DNA of 59,567 nucleotides from positions 1 to 59,567 of the forward strand of contig JACPDG010000053.1 of the NCBI GenBank assembly GCA_016184125.1, read 5' to 3'. The notes beneath the pieces are model-generated. The model was not told where the DNA came from, did no database searches, and worked only from the letters and a program-made list of their open reading frames with translations. Every line of letters begins with the position of its first letter. Position 1 is the first letter of the stretch. The DNA comes from Candidatus Rokuibacteriota bacterium. GTDB lineage: Bacteria > Methylomirabilota > Methylomirabilia > Rokubacteriales > CSP1-6. Made by a program: the position numbers and the translations under genes. Below, one piece after another: positions 7,791 through 15,869 of this stretch.

Positions 7791-8285
7791 ATGAGTGCAA
7801 CGCGAATGCTCGGGATGCTCTTGGCCATCGTGACGGTGCTGGTGTCCGCCGCCGGCGTCCAGGCGCAGGCGCCGGGGTCGCCGGCCGCCCCGCCGCCGTC
7901 AGGGACCGCCGCCGACGGCGGCTTCGCCGGCGCGGCTGCGGTGCTGCTCGCGCTGCTCGCGCTGTTCGTCGTCGTCGGGATCGGCGTGAAGTTCTACGAT
8001 CTGCGCCGCAAGCGCGAGACGGAGGCCGTCCACCTCCAGGCCCAGATCTCCGACGCGCTCCTGCGTGACCAGGTGCTGTTCGGACTGCCGATCACGCCGA
8101 CGGTCAACGTGCCCACGTGGAGCGGATCGCCCGCGGTGATCGAGGTCTCGGGGCAGGTGCCGACGGCGGAGACGAAGGACGCCGCGTTGCGGATCGTCGA
8201 CGCCGAGGCGCGACGCATCCGCCCGGACTTCCTGATCGAGGATCGCATGGCCATCGTGGTGACGATGGAGCGCCGCGCCGCCTGA
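7791..8285 (+). CDS. Membrane-anchored protein with BON-like domain
   Basis: The 164-residue product has a Sec-type signal (residues 1-25, ending AGVQAQA), a Gly/Pro/Ala spacer, one membrane segment at about 48-70 (AAVLLALLALFVVVGIGVKFY) followed by positive charges, and a C-terminal beta-alpha-beta stretch (VIEVSGQVPTAETKDAALRIVDAE...IVV) resembling a BON domain. BON domains bind phospholipid surfaces or partner proteins. ATG 7791 is chosen because it starts the signal sequence; the open frame upstream lies in repeat DNA. The function is unknown. Confidence 0.75.
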   Translation: MSATRMLGMLLAIVTVLVSAAGVQAQAPGSPAAPPPSGTAADGGFAGAAAVLLALLALFVVVGIGVKFYDLRRKRETEAVHLQAQISDALLRDQVLFGLPITPTVNVPTWSGSPAVIEVSGQVPTAETKDAALRIVDAEARRIRPDFLIEDRMAIVVTMERRAA

Positions 8286-8309
8286 GAGCTCGAGCAACAA
8301 TACGGGTCG

Positions 8310-8348
8310 CGGACAGGGACAGGCACGTGCGGTACCCTTCCCCTGTCC
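8310..8348 (+). promoter_or_regulatory. Promoter-like site bracketed by an 8-bp inverted repeat
   Basis: CGGACA (8310-8315) and TACCCT (8333-8338) are separated by 17 bp and end about 10 nt before the ATG at 8349, implying an almost leaderless message. GGACAGGG (8311-8318) and CCCTGTCC (8341-8348) form a perfect inverted repeat around the -10, as an operator or an mRNA hairpin would. Confidence 0.4.
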
Positions 8349-10145
8349 ATGAACGACGACGCGGCGACCTGGAGCGCGCGGGCCCGCGAGGCGTCGCGAC
8401 GCGGCCGGTGGACCGAGGCCGAAGCGGCGTGGCGCGAGGTGCTCCGGCGGGTCCCGGACGCGACGACCTGCCTCGAGCTCGGCACGGTGCTCCGCCGCCA
8501 GCGCAGGGCGGACGAGGCGGCAGTCGCCTTCGCGGAGGCCGTCCGGCTGGCGCCGGAATCGGCGACGGCGCACGCCGAGCTCGGCGCCGTCCACTTCGAG
8601 CGCGGCGAGTACGCGGACGCCGTCGTCGCGTTCCGCGCAGCGATCCGGTTGCGTCCCGACTTCGCGCGCGCGTACGCGACGCTCGGCCTCGCCCTCGAGC
8701 GACGCGGCGACTATCCGGGCGCGGAGGCCGTGTTGCGCGAGGCGCTCCGCCTGCGTCCCGCGGACGAGGCCGTCCGGGCGAACCTCGCGAGAGTGCTCAA
8801 GCGCCAGCGCCGACCGCACGAGGCGGAGACGCTCTACCGCGCGCCGGAAGGCCGCGTGAATCCCCTCGAGCTCGGGCGCGTGCTGTTCGAGGAGAAGCGG
8901 TGGGACGAGGCGGTGGAGGCGCTGGCCGCCTACCGGGACGCGGTCCGCCTCGACCCGGGGACCGCCGAGGCGCACGCACGGATGGCGAGGTTGTTCGCGC
9001 GGCGCCGGCGCTACCGGGAGGCCGCGGCGGCGTACCGCGAGGCGCTGCGCGTGAGGTCCGCGGACGCCGACCTGCGCCACCAGCTCGGCGTCGTGCTCGA
9101 GCGTCAGGGGGCCTTCGACGACGCGATCGCCGCGTTCCGCGAGGTGGCGCGACAGCGGCCGGGCGACAGGCGCGTGACCGCGGCGCTCGCCGCGCTCTTT
9201 CGCCGCCAGGGCGACTGGGCGGCGGAGGCCGAGGTGTACCGCGAAGCGGCGACGGTGCACCCCGACGACGCCGAGCTCCACGCGGGCTACGGCCTCGCAG
9301 TTGGCGCGCTCGCGGACTACGCCGCGGCGACGGAGGCGTTCCGCACGGCGGTGCGCCTGGCACCGGACGAGCCCGATTACCGGTTCGAGCTCGCCGTTGC
9401 GCTCGGACGTGACGGCCGGCACGCGGAGGCCGAGGCGGTGCTGCGAGAGGCGATCGCCTTGCGTCCGGAGAGCGTGCGCTTCCGCGGCAACCTCGCGCTG
9501 TCCCTCGGCCGTCAGGGCCGGCACGCCGAGGCCGAGGCGGCGTACCGGGACGCGCTCGTGATCAAGCCGGCCAGCGCCACCTTGCACCGGGGCCTCGGCG
9601 TGGCGCTCTACTGGCAGTCGCGACACGACGAGGCGGAAGCCGAGTTCCGCGAAGCCGTCCGGCTGGATCCCGCGTACGCCCGCGCGCACGCCGACCTCGG
9701 CGAGCTGTTCGAGGAGCAGGGCCAGCTGGAGGAGGCCGAGGCCTCGTATCGGACGGCCGCGCGGCTCAACCCGCGCTCGCTGCGGGCGCTCGCGGCCCTC
9801 GCGTCGATCTGCGCGACGCTCGACCGCCACGCCGAGGCCGAGGCGTTCTGTCGCGCGGCGCTCGCCGTCGAGCCGGCCTCGGCGCGCGCACACTTCACGC
9901 TGTGGGATGCCCTCGAAGGGCAGAAGAAGTACCCCGAGCTCGAGGAAGCGGCGCGCGTCGTGATCCGGCTCAAGCCCGATCACGCCGATGCGCACGCGCG
10001 TCTCGGGCGCGCGCTCTCCGGTCAGGGACGCCTCGGCGAAGCGGTCGTCGCCTGCCGGAGAGCCGTGGCGCTCGGTCCGGACGTCGACCGCTTCCGCGAC
10101 GAGCTCGAGCGCGCCCTCAGGGCGACGGCGCCCGAGGGACGTTGA
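8349..10145 (+). CDS. TPR-repeat protein
   Basis: A 598-residue protein made almost wholly of 34-residue tetratricopeptide repeats (about 16), with the typical Ala/Gly/Tyr/Pro pattern (for example AVRLDPGTAEAHARMARLFARRRR). No signal peptide, catalytic domain or membrane segment is seen, so it is probably a cytoplasmic scaffold. The fifth repeat region (about residues 155-200) is irregular. The last 29 bp overlap the 3' end of the convergent minus-strand gene. Its partners cannot be inferred. Confidence 0.9.
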   Translation: MNDDAATWSARAREASRRGRWTEAEAAWREVLRRVPDATTCLELGTVLRRQRRADEAAVAFAEAVRLAPESATAHAELGAVHFERGEYADAVVAFRAAIRLRPDFARAYATLGLALERRGDYPGAEAVLREALRLRPADEAVRANLARVLKRQRRPHEAETLYRAPEGRVNPLELGRVLFEEKRWDEAVEALAAYRDAVRLDPGTAEAHARMARLFARRRRYREAAAAYREALRVRSADADLRHQLGVVLERQGAFDDAIAAFREVARQRPGDRRVTAALAALFRRQGDWAAEAEVYREAATVHPDDAELHAGYGLAVGALADYAAATEAFRTAVRLAPDEPDYRFELAVALGRDGRHAEAEAVLREAIALRPESVRFRGNLALSLGRQGRHAEAEAAYRDALVIKPASATLHRGLGVALYWQSRHDEAEAEFREAVRLDPAYARAHADLGELFEEQGQLEEAEASYRTAARLNPRSLRALAALASICATLDRHAEAEAFCRAALAVEPASARAHFTLWDALEGQKKYPELEEAARVVIRLKPDHADAHARLGRALSGQGRLGEAVVACRRAVALGPDVDRFRDELERALRATAPEGR

Positions 10146-10869
10146 GCAGCCGGCGAAACTCCTCGAGGTCCTGCTTCGGGACGTCCGGACGATGGCGGAG
10201 CAGGTCGCACACGCGGCCGGGGTTCTCCTCGATCGCCCGGCTCGTGCGCGCGAACACCTTGACCAGGCGCTGCGCCTCCTTCTCGGCCTTCGCCGTCACG
10301 ATCGAGCTGGCGAAGCGTCCGGCGGCGGCGAGCAGCGGGTTGTCGAGCCTGACGAACCCGGACACGGCCGGCGTGATCTCGGCGCGGCCGCCCTCGTCCG
10401 CGCGGGACGTGAACTCGATGACGACGACCGCCTCGCCGGCGATGTTCGGGAGGAACCGCTGCTCGTACTCCCCGCGCGCGTACATGACCCGCACGCCGGG
10501 CGCCGCGTGGACGACCTCGAACCGCCCGCGCGCGCCCCAGCCGTCGTCGAGCCAGAGGCCATCGGGCTCGCGCCAGATCCGGTAGCGCGCGAGCTTGAGC
10601 GCGCGCGTCACATGGGTCGCGAACTCGGGATGATCGAGCAGGTACTCGAAGACGTCGCGCCGCGCCGCGAACGGCCGGGCCTCGTAGCGTGTCGCGAGCG
10701 TCGCCGCCTCCGTGACCCGCTCGAGTCGCGCGCGCTCGCCGAGCGGCACCTCCACGGGCAGGGGACGGGCCGCCCACGCCCACGAGGCCGGCGCACCGGG
10801 CGCGAGGACGAGCGCCAACGCGGTGGCGAGCCCGGCCAGCGCGCAGGTGTGGAGGCTGCGCGTACTCAC
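10117..10869 (-). CDS. Secreted protein of unknown function
   Basis: A 250-residue protein starting at GTG 10869. Residues 1-34 form a signal peptide (hydrophobic core LAGLATALALVLAP, likely cleavage after SWAWA). The mature part alternates beta strands (GRFEVVHAAPGVRVMYARGEYEQRFLPNIAGEAVVVIEFTSRAD) and a C-terminal helical, charged segment, and it ends in a Pro-rich tail. The fold looks like a SRPBCC or lipid-binding beta cup, but I do not recognise the family. It is convergent with the TPR gene and overlaps it by 29 bp. Confidence 0.7.
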   Translation of the reverse strand: MSTRSLHTCALAGLATALALVLAPGAPASWAWAARPLPVEVPLGERARLERVTEAATLATRYEARPFAARRDVFEYLLDHPEFATHVTRALKLARYRIWREPDGLWLDDGWGARGRFEVVHAAPGVRVMYARGEYEQRFLPNIAGEAVVVIEFTSRADEGGRAEITPAVSGFVRLDNPLLAAAGRFASSIVTAKAEKEAQRLVKVFARTSRAIEENPGRVCDLLRHRPDVPKQDLEEFRRLLNVPRAPSP

Positions 10870-10877
10870 GGCGACAC

Positions 10878-10886
10878 ATTATGACA
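10878..10886 (-). promoter_or_regulatory. Extended -10 implying a leaderless mRNA
   Basis: On the minus strand TGTCATAAT (TGn plus CATAAT, 10886-10878) ends 9 nt before the GTG start at 10869, so transcription would begin within a few bases of the start codon. No -35 is seen. Confidence 0.35.
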
Positions 10887-10942
10887 CCACTGAAGCCTCC
10901 GCCAGCGGGGCTCGCGGCATTCCAGGACCGGCGGCCCGCACC

Positions 10943-10971
10943 TTGCCCGCCACGCGCGCGTGGAGTAGGCT
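10943..10971 (+). promoter_or_regulatory. Sigma-70-like promoter for the 64-residue gene
   Basis: TTGCCC (10943-10948), a 17-bp spacer and TAGGCT (10966-10971) lie 27 nt before the GTG at 10999. Confidence 0.4.
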
Positions 10972-10998
10972 GGGGCACCCGTTCGCGGGAGGATCGTC

Positions 10999-11193
10999 GT
11001 GGCACGGCTACCTGTCTCCGAGGTCGAGCAGCTGATGGAGCGGCACCCCGGGGCGTCGCTCGAGTCGGTCCTCGGCGTCTTCGAGGTCTTCGCCAGTGGC
11101 TCCCTCGACGAGGTGTACGTGCTCGACGACGTCGCGGGGAAGCGGATCGCGATCGCTCCGTCCACACTCAAGACGAAGTACCGGCGGGGGTGA
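10999..11193 (+). CDS. Small protein of unknown function (64 residues)
   Basis: The predicted product is acidic at the N-terminus and basic at the end (STLKTKYRRG), with a helix (VSEVEQLMERHPGASLESVLG) followed by a short beta hairpin (EVYVLDDVAGKRIAIA). The GTG start has GGGAGGA at 10987-10993 and an upstream promoter-like pair. It ends 3 nt before the kinase-like gene, so the two are cotranscribed and likely work together. I do not recognise the family. Confidence 0.6.
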   Translation: MARLPVSEVEQLMERHPGASLESVLGVFEVFASGSLDEVYVLDDVAGKRIAIAPSTLKTKYRRG

Positions 11194-11196
11194 CCC

Positions 11197-12021
11197 ATGG
11201 CGATCATTGCGATGTCTGCGCAGCTCGGAGCCGGTGGTCCCGAGATCGGCATGGGGCTCGCCCAGCGCCTCGGGTACCACTTCGTCGACCAGGAGGTCAT
11301 CCAGGACGCCGTGCGGCGGTACGGGCTCGTCGAGGAGAAGGCCTCCCACCTCGATGAGTCGAAGCCGACCCTCTTCGAGCGGTTCGACGCCGAGACGCGC
11401 CACTACATCACGGTGCTCCAGACGACCCTCCTCGAGTTCGCCGAGCAGGACGACGGCGTCCTCATGGGCCGCGGCGGGCAGTGGCTCCTGCGCGGGATCC
11501 CGCACGTGCTGCGCGTGCGCGTCATCGCGCCCTTCGAGCAGCGCGTGAAGCACCTCGTGCGCCGCAGCGCCGAGTCCGGGGACAAGCTCACGCAGCGTGC
11601 GGCGGTCGACATCGTCCGGCGGGACGACGCCGAGCGCGCCGGCCGCATGCGGTACCTGTACGAGGTCGACCTCGACGATCCCGCCCTCTACGACACGGTG
11701 ATCAGCACCGAGCGGCTCTCGTACGAAGCGGCGGTCGACATGGTGGAACGGGCGGCGCGGCGGCCCGAGCTGGCGACGACCGACGCGGGCCGGGAGCTCA
11801 TCGCGTCACGCGTGCTCGTCTCGCGCGTGCAGGTCGCGCTCGCGACGAATCCCGGGACGCGCCGCTACCGCATCACGGTCGAGGCGCGCGACGGCGTCGT
11901 GGTCCTCGAAGGCACCGCCGCGCTCGAGCACGCGGTGGAGGTCGCGAAGACGGTGCCGGGCGTGCGCGAGGTGCGCACGCAGCAGGTCGAGATCCCGCCG
12001 ATCCCGCCGTTCGTGGCATAG
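11197..12021 (+). CDS. Cytidylate-kinase-like protein fused to a BON domain
   Basis: Residues 1 to about 200 match the cytidylate kinase-like (Cytidylate_kin2) family: a degenerate P-loop-like start IIAMSAQLGAGGPEIGMGLAQRLGYHFVD, the MGRGGQWLL segment and the R-rich lid RRSAESGDKLTQRAAVDIVRRDDAERAGRMRYLY. Residues 220-274 look like a BON domain (YRITVEARDGVVVLEGTAALEHAVEVAKTVPGVREV). The usual GKST of a kinase P-loop is absent, so catalysis is uncertain. The fusion suggests a sensor or regulator rather than a housekeeping CMP kinase. Confidence 0.8.
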   Translation: MAIIAMSAQLGAGGPEIGMGLAQRLGYHFVDQEVIQDAVRRYGLVEEKASHLDESKPTLFERFDAETRHYITVLQTTLLEFAEQDDGVLMGRGGQWLLRGIPHVLRVRVIAPFEQRVKHLVRRSAESGDKLTQRAAVDIVRRDDAERAGRMRYLYEVDLDDPALYDTVISTERLSYEAAVDMVERAARRPELATTDAGRELIASRVLVSRVQVALATNPGTRRYRITVEARDGVVVLEGTAALEHAVEVAKTVPGVREVRTQQVEIPPIPPFVA

Positions 12022-12045
12022 GCCGCCAGGAGGGCCGAGCGTGAG

Positions 12046-12122
12046 CCCGAGGAGCGCCCCGGGTTCCCCGGGGCGCTCCCGAGCGCCGGGGGGGGCTTGG
12101 GGGACCCGTCGAGGTCCCCCAT
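12046..12122 (-). repeat. Dispersed hairpin repeat, copy F, after the htrA stop
   Basis: Read on the minus strand it starts 9 nt after the protease stop with ATGGGGGACC pairing with GGGTCCCCC. Hairpin 2 has the best stem of the family, GGAGCGCCCCGGG (12051-12063) with CCCGGGGCGCTCC (12067-12079) and a TTC loop. It lies between two convergent genes and could terminate both. Confidence 0.9.
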
Positions 12123-12131
12123 GAAGTCGGT

Positions 12132-13295
12132 TCAGCGCGCGGGAGGCGTGTCCGGAGCTTCCGCGATCCGCAGCTTGACGCTCTTCTTGTCGCCGCGGCG
12201 GACGACGTCGAGCGTGACCGTCTTGCCGACCTCGGCGTCCGCGGACAGCCGCTGAAGGTGGTGATAGTCCTCGACCGGCGTGCCCTCGAAGGCGACGACG
12301 ACGTCGTTCGGGACCAGGCCCGCCTCGGCCGCGGGGCTGCCGGGATGCACGCGGGCGACGACGGCGCCACGCGCGTCCCTGGCGCCGAGTGACTGCGCGA
12401 GCTCCGCCGTCAGCGGCTGCACCGAGATCCCGATCCACCCACGCGTCACCTTGCCGCGATCGATGAGCTGGTTGACGACGCGCTTCACCATGTTCGCGGG
12501 GATCGCGAACCCGATGCCCTGGCCGGCGGCGACGATCGCCGTGTTGATGCCGACGACCTCACCCCTGAGGTTCACGAGCGGTCCACCCGAGTTCCCGGGA
12601 TTGATGGATGCGTCGGTCTGGATGAAGTTCTCGTAGGTCGCGATCCCGACGTCGGCCCGGCTCGTGGCGCTGATCACGCCGACCGTCACCGTCTGCTCCA
12701 GCCCGAAGGGGTTGCCGATCGCGATCGCCCATTCACCGACGCGGAGCGTGTCCGAGTTGCCCAGCGCGGCGACGGTGACGTCGGGAGCCGCGTCGAAGCG
12801 GATCACCGCGAGGTCGGTCTTCGGATCGGTGCCGACGACGCGCCCTCGCACCTCCTGCTTCGAGCTCAGCCGGAGCGTGACCGCATCCGCGCCCTTGATG
12901 ACGTGGAAGTTGGTCAGGACGTAGCCACGCTTGTCGATGATCACTCCGGAGCCGAGCCCCGACTGCCGGTACTCTTCGGGCGGCCCCGGTCCGCGGCGGC
13001 CGAAGAACTGATCGAAGAACTCCTTGAAGAACGGGTCGTCGGCGAACGGGCCGGGGACGGCCGGGTCGCGGCGCGGCCTGGCGACCTGGACGGTCCCGAC
13101 GTTCACGACCGCGGGCCGCACCCGCTCCGCGACGCTCACGAACGCCGCCTGCAGCGCATCCGCGGTCGCGAGCGGGGCCGAGGGGCCCCGCGCCGCCCGG
13201 GACGACGTGAGGAGCGCGTTGAGTCCGAAACCTGCGCCGATGCAGGCCAGAACGATCACGATCAGCACGGCGGTGCGGGCGGTGCGTGGCGTCAT
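12132..13295 (-). CDS. HtrA/DegP-type serine protease with one PDZ domain
   Basis: A 387-residue periplasmic trypsin-fold protease, likely for quality control of envelope proteins. An N-terminal membrane or signal segment (residues 8-30) is followed by the protease domain, with H131 (TNFHVIKGAD), D161 (DPKTDLAVI) and S236 (NPGNSGGPLVN), then a single PDZ domain at about 287-378 and a Pro-rich end. One PDZ makes it DegS/HtrA-like rather than DegP with two. ATG at 13295 is preferred over the upstream ATG at 13352 because it starts the hydrophobic segment and follows a strong promoter. It is divergent from the EPS locus. Confidence 0.92.
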   Translation of the reverse strand: MTPRTARTAVLIVIVLACIGAGFGLNALLTSSRAARGPSAPLATADALQAAFVSVAERVRPAVVNVGTVQVARPRRDPAVPGPFADDPFFKEFFDQFFGRRGPGPPEEYRQSGLGSGVIIDKRGYVLTNFHVIKGADAVTLRLSSKQEVRGRVVGTDPKTDLAVIRFDAAPDVTVAALGNSDTLRVGEWAIAIGNPFGLEQTVTVGVISATSRADVGIATYENFIQTDASINPGNSGGPLVNLRGEVVGINTAIVAAGQGIGFAIPANMVKRVVNQLIDRGKVTRGWIGISVQPLTAELAQSLGARDARGAVVARVHPGSPAAEAGLVPNDVVVAFEGTPVEDYHHLQRLSADAEVGKTVTLDVVRRGDKKSVKLRIAEAPDTPPAR

Positions 13296-13333
13296 TCCAG
13301 TTCCGGATCTCCGTCGGTCGACCGGTGGCGCCG

Positions 13334-13362
13334 AGCTTAGGGTCGGGCCCACCGGGTGTCAA
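13334..13362 (-). promoter_or_regulatory. Near-consensus promoter for the HtrA gene
   Basis: On the minus strand a perfect -35 TTGACA (13362-13357), a 17-bp spacer and TAAGCT (13339-13334) precede the ATG at 13295 by 38 nt. The DNA just upstream (13363-13420) is unusually A/T-rich and could act as an UP element. Confidence 0.6.
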
Positions 13363-13434
13363 GGAAACTATTGCAATCTCGCACCTTTTTTCCTTGCGGC
13401 TTCGTTGTCAAAAAGAGGAAAATTCTGAGGCAAC
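13363..13434 (+). promoter_or_regulatory. A/T-rich leader upstream of the EPS operon
   Basis: This 72-bp island is far more A/T-rich than its surroundings and separates the divergent HtrA gene from the EPS genes. AAGGAAA (13361-13367) and TTTCCTT (13389-13395) form an inverted repeat around TTGCAATCTC. GAGG at 13427-13430 can serve as SD for the GTG at 13435. No convincing -10 was found for the plus strand, but the main EPS promoter should be here. Confidence 0.45.
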
Positions 13435-15060
13435 GTGGTTCATACACACCTTACGCCCTCGCTTACCCTTCTTCGCAAGGCACTCAGTGCCGTTCTGGTC
13501 GTCTGCCTGCTCGCTCCGACCATCGGCGTCGCGCAGGAGCGCGGCGCTCCGCCCGAGTCCCTCCCCCAACGTCCGAGTGGTCCAGCGCCTCCCGCCGAGC
13601 GCCCGGCGGCGCGGCCCGACGCCCGCAGCGACACGGGGATCGCCGGCGCCGTCGGTCCCCGCGTGATCCCGGGGCCCGAGTACCGGCTCGGTGCCGGCGA
13701 CTTGCTCGAAGTCCAGGTCGCCGGACGGCTGGAGGTCACCCGCCACCAGGTCGTCGTCGATCTGGACGGCGGCATCAACATTCCACCCCTCGGGGCGATC
13801 GGCGTCGGAGGCCTCACGCTTGCCGAAGCGTACCGGAAGGTCGTCGCCCGTGCGCGTGCCTTTCTGCGCTTCGTGGACATCGCCATCTCCGTCATCCAGC
13901 CGCGGTCGTTCGAGGTGGTGCTGTCGGGCGAGCTGGAGCGACCGGGCGCCGTTCTCACCTCGGCGTTCCGGCGGTTGCACGAAGTCATCCAGGCAGCGGG
14001 TGGCGTCTCCGAGCGCGGCACCAGGCGTCGCGTGCGCCTCGTCGACGAGCAGGGCGAGCGGGAGGTCGACCTCCTCCGCTTCGAGCTGACGGGCGACATC
14101 AGCCAGAACCCGTTCGTCGAGGGAGGCATGCACATCCACGTCCCGCCGCGCGGCCCGTCGGTGACGCTCACCGGCGCGGTGCGCCGGCCCGGCGAGTACG
14201 AGCTCGGGCCGACGGGATCGCTGGCCGAGCTCCTGGCGCTCACGGGCGGCTTCCACGCCTCCGCGGCGCGCTCCGAGGCGCGGCTGACGCGCATCGGCCC
14301 GGACGGTCGCAAGGAGACGCTCGCGGTCGACCTCGCGACCGCGCTTGCCCGACCCGCCGATGTTTCGCTCCAGCCCGGCGACGTCGTGTTCGTGCCGACG
14401 GTCAGCGTGCTGCAGGACGTCGTCGAGGTGCGCGGCGCCTTCGCCGGCGTGGCGGACAGCGGCAAGACGACGACCGCCGGCAAGCCGACGATCGTGCAGC
14501 GCTTCGAGCTGGCCCGGGGCGAGCGGGTGACCGACCTCGTCCGCCGCGCGGGAGGCCCGGCGCCGTTCGGCGACCTCCGTCTCGCGATGCTCGAGCGCCG
14601 CGCCGGGTCCGGTCCCGTGCAGCGCATCCCCGTCGATCTTCACCGGCTCCTCGTCGAGAAGGACGAGAGCCAGGACGTCCCGATGCAGAACGGCGACGTG
14701 CTGACGCTGCCCGTCGTCGAGGACAAGGTCTACGTCGTCGGCGAGGTGCGGGCGCCGGGCGCGCACGATTTCCGCCCGGACCTCGGCGTGCGCGAGTACG
14801 TGACGCTGGCCGGCGGCCCCGCCAAGCGAGCCAAGATCGAGGCGGCGACGCTGACGTTTCGCGACGGCCGCACGTACGCGCTGAAGGACGCGCCGCCTCC
14901 CGAGCCCGGCGCGGTCGTCACGGTGCCCGAGGTGGCGGTGAAGTGGTGGCAGGACTACGTCGTCATCGCGAACACCGTCGCGAGCCTCGTCGCGGCGTAC
15001 ACGGGGCTGTTCATCCTGTTCGGCGCCCGGACCACCGGCGTGCTCGGGACGAGCGAGTAG
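13435..15060 (+). CDS. Polysaccharide export protein (Wza-like, SLBB repeats)
   Basis: The 541-residue product carries a signal sequence (residues 15-35, LRKALSAVLVVCLLAPTIGVAQ), a Pro-rich spacer, a Poly_export domain starting YRLGAGDLLEVQVAGRLEV (about 82-160), and about three SLBB-type soluble-ligand-binding units (for example SFEVVLSGELERPGAVLT, VTLTGAVRRPGEYEL and VYVVGEVRAPGAHDF). A hydrophobic helix near the C-terminus (YVVIANTVASLVAAYTGLFILFGA) may cross the outer membrane, as in Wza. It is first in the operon and would form the outer-membrane exit for the polymer. No lipobox cysteine is present. Confidence 0.9.
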   Translation: MVHTHLTPSLTLLRKALSAVLVVCLLAPTIGVAQERGAPPESLPQRPSGPAPPAERPAARPDARSDTGIAGAVGPRVIPGPEYRLGAGDLLEVQVAGRLEVTRHQVVVDLDGGINIPPLGAIGVGGLTLAEAYRKVVARARAFLRFVDIAISVIQPRSFEVVLSGELERPGAVLTSAFRRLHEVIQAAGGVSERGTRRRVRLVDEQGEREVDLLRFELTGDISQNPFVEGGMHIHVPPRGPSVTLTGAVRRPGEYELGPTGSLAELLALTGGFHASAARSEARLTRIGPDGRKETLAVDLATALARPADVSLQPGDVVFVPTVSVLQDVVEVRGAFAGVADSGKTTTAGKPTIVQRFELARGERVTDLVRRAGGPAPFGDLRLAMLERRAGSGPVQRIPVDLHRLLVEKDESQDVPMQNGDVLTLPVVEDKVYVVGEVRAPGAHDFRPDLGVREYVTLAGGPAKRAKIEAATLTFRDGRTYALKDAPPPEPGAVVTVPEVAVKWWQDYVVIANTVASLVAAYTGLFILFGARTTGVLGTSE

Positions 15061-15062
15061 CC

Positions 15063-15869
15063 GTGTACGAGGCGCACTGGGGGCTCGCCGAGCCGCCGTT
15101 CGACAACTCGCCGAACCCGAAGTTCTTCTACCTGTCGCCCGAGCACGAGGAGGCGCTCCTGCGCCTCGTGTACGCCGTCCGCCACCGCAAGGGCTGCGCG
15201 CTCCTCACCGGCGAGTACGGCTGCGGCAAGACGACGGTCTCGCGCGCGCTCATCCAGCGGCTCGAGGCCGACCGCTACGAGATCGGGCTCCTGACGAACC
15301 CGAGCTGGACCGCGATCGACTTCCTGCGCGAGGTCCTCTACCAGCTCGGCGTCGAGACGGCCGCGACCTCCAAGGCGGAGCTGCTGCACCAGCTGCACGA
15401 GCTCTTCTTTCGCAACTTCCAGGCCGGCCGCGACACCGTCGTCATCGTCGACGAGGCGCAGCTGATCGAGGACGATGCGGTGTTCGAGGAGCTGCGGCTG
15501 CTCATGAACTTCCAGACGGACGAGCGCTTCCTCGTGACCGTCGTGCTGATCGGCTCCCCGGAGCTCATCCCGAAGATCCGGAGCCTGCGCCACCTCGACC
15601 AGCGCATCTCGCTGCGCTACCACCTCAACACGCTCGACGCGACGCACACGGCGAGCTACATCGAGCACCGCCTCGAGACCGCCGGCCGTGAGGACGAGAT
15701 CTTCACTGACGCGGCCGTGAAGCTGATCTTCGACTTCACCCGCGGCACGCCGCGCGAGATCAACACGGTCTGCGACATCGCGCTCCTGGTCGGCTACACG
15801 CGGCGGCTCGCGGCGATCGACGAGCGCGTGATCGCGGAAGTCATCAAGGACATGGTGGGCGCCGGGTGA
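15063..15869 (+). CDS. ExeA/XrtA-type AAA ATPase
   Basis: A 268-residue AAA+ ATPase of the ExeA / XrtA-associated ATPase group. It opens MYEAHWGLAEPPFDNSPNP, has a Walker A GEYGCGKTT at residues 50-58 and a Walker B VVIVDEAQ at 126-133, followed by a sensor region (LIGSPEL). The GTG start is 2 nt after the preceding stop. Relatives of this ATPase sit in exosortase-linked EPS loci between the export protein and the chain-length protein, the same place as here. It probably energises or gates polymer export. Confidence 0.88.
   Translation: MYEAHWGLAEPPFDNSPNPKFFYLSPEHEEALLRLVYAVRHRKGCALLTGEYGCGKTTVSRALIQRLEADRYEIGLLTNPSWTAIDFLREVLYQLGVETAATSKAELLHQLHELFFRNFQAGRDTVVIVDEAQLIEDDAVFEELRLLMNFQTDERFLVTVVLIGSPELIPKIRSLRHLDQRISLRYHLNTLDATHTASYIEHRLETAGREDEIFTDAAVKLIFDFTRGTPREINTVCDIALLVGYTRRLAAIDERVIAEVIKDMVGAG

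Noticed and set aside
13361..13395. AAGGAAA/TTTCCTT inverted repeat as a rho-independent terminator
   Set aside because: The stem is short and A/T-rich with a 21-bp centre and no suitable U-run after it; it sits between divergent genes where no terminator is needed.
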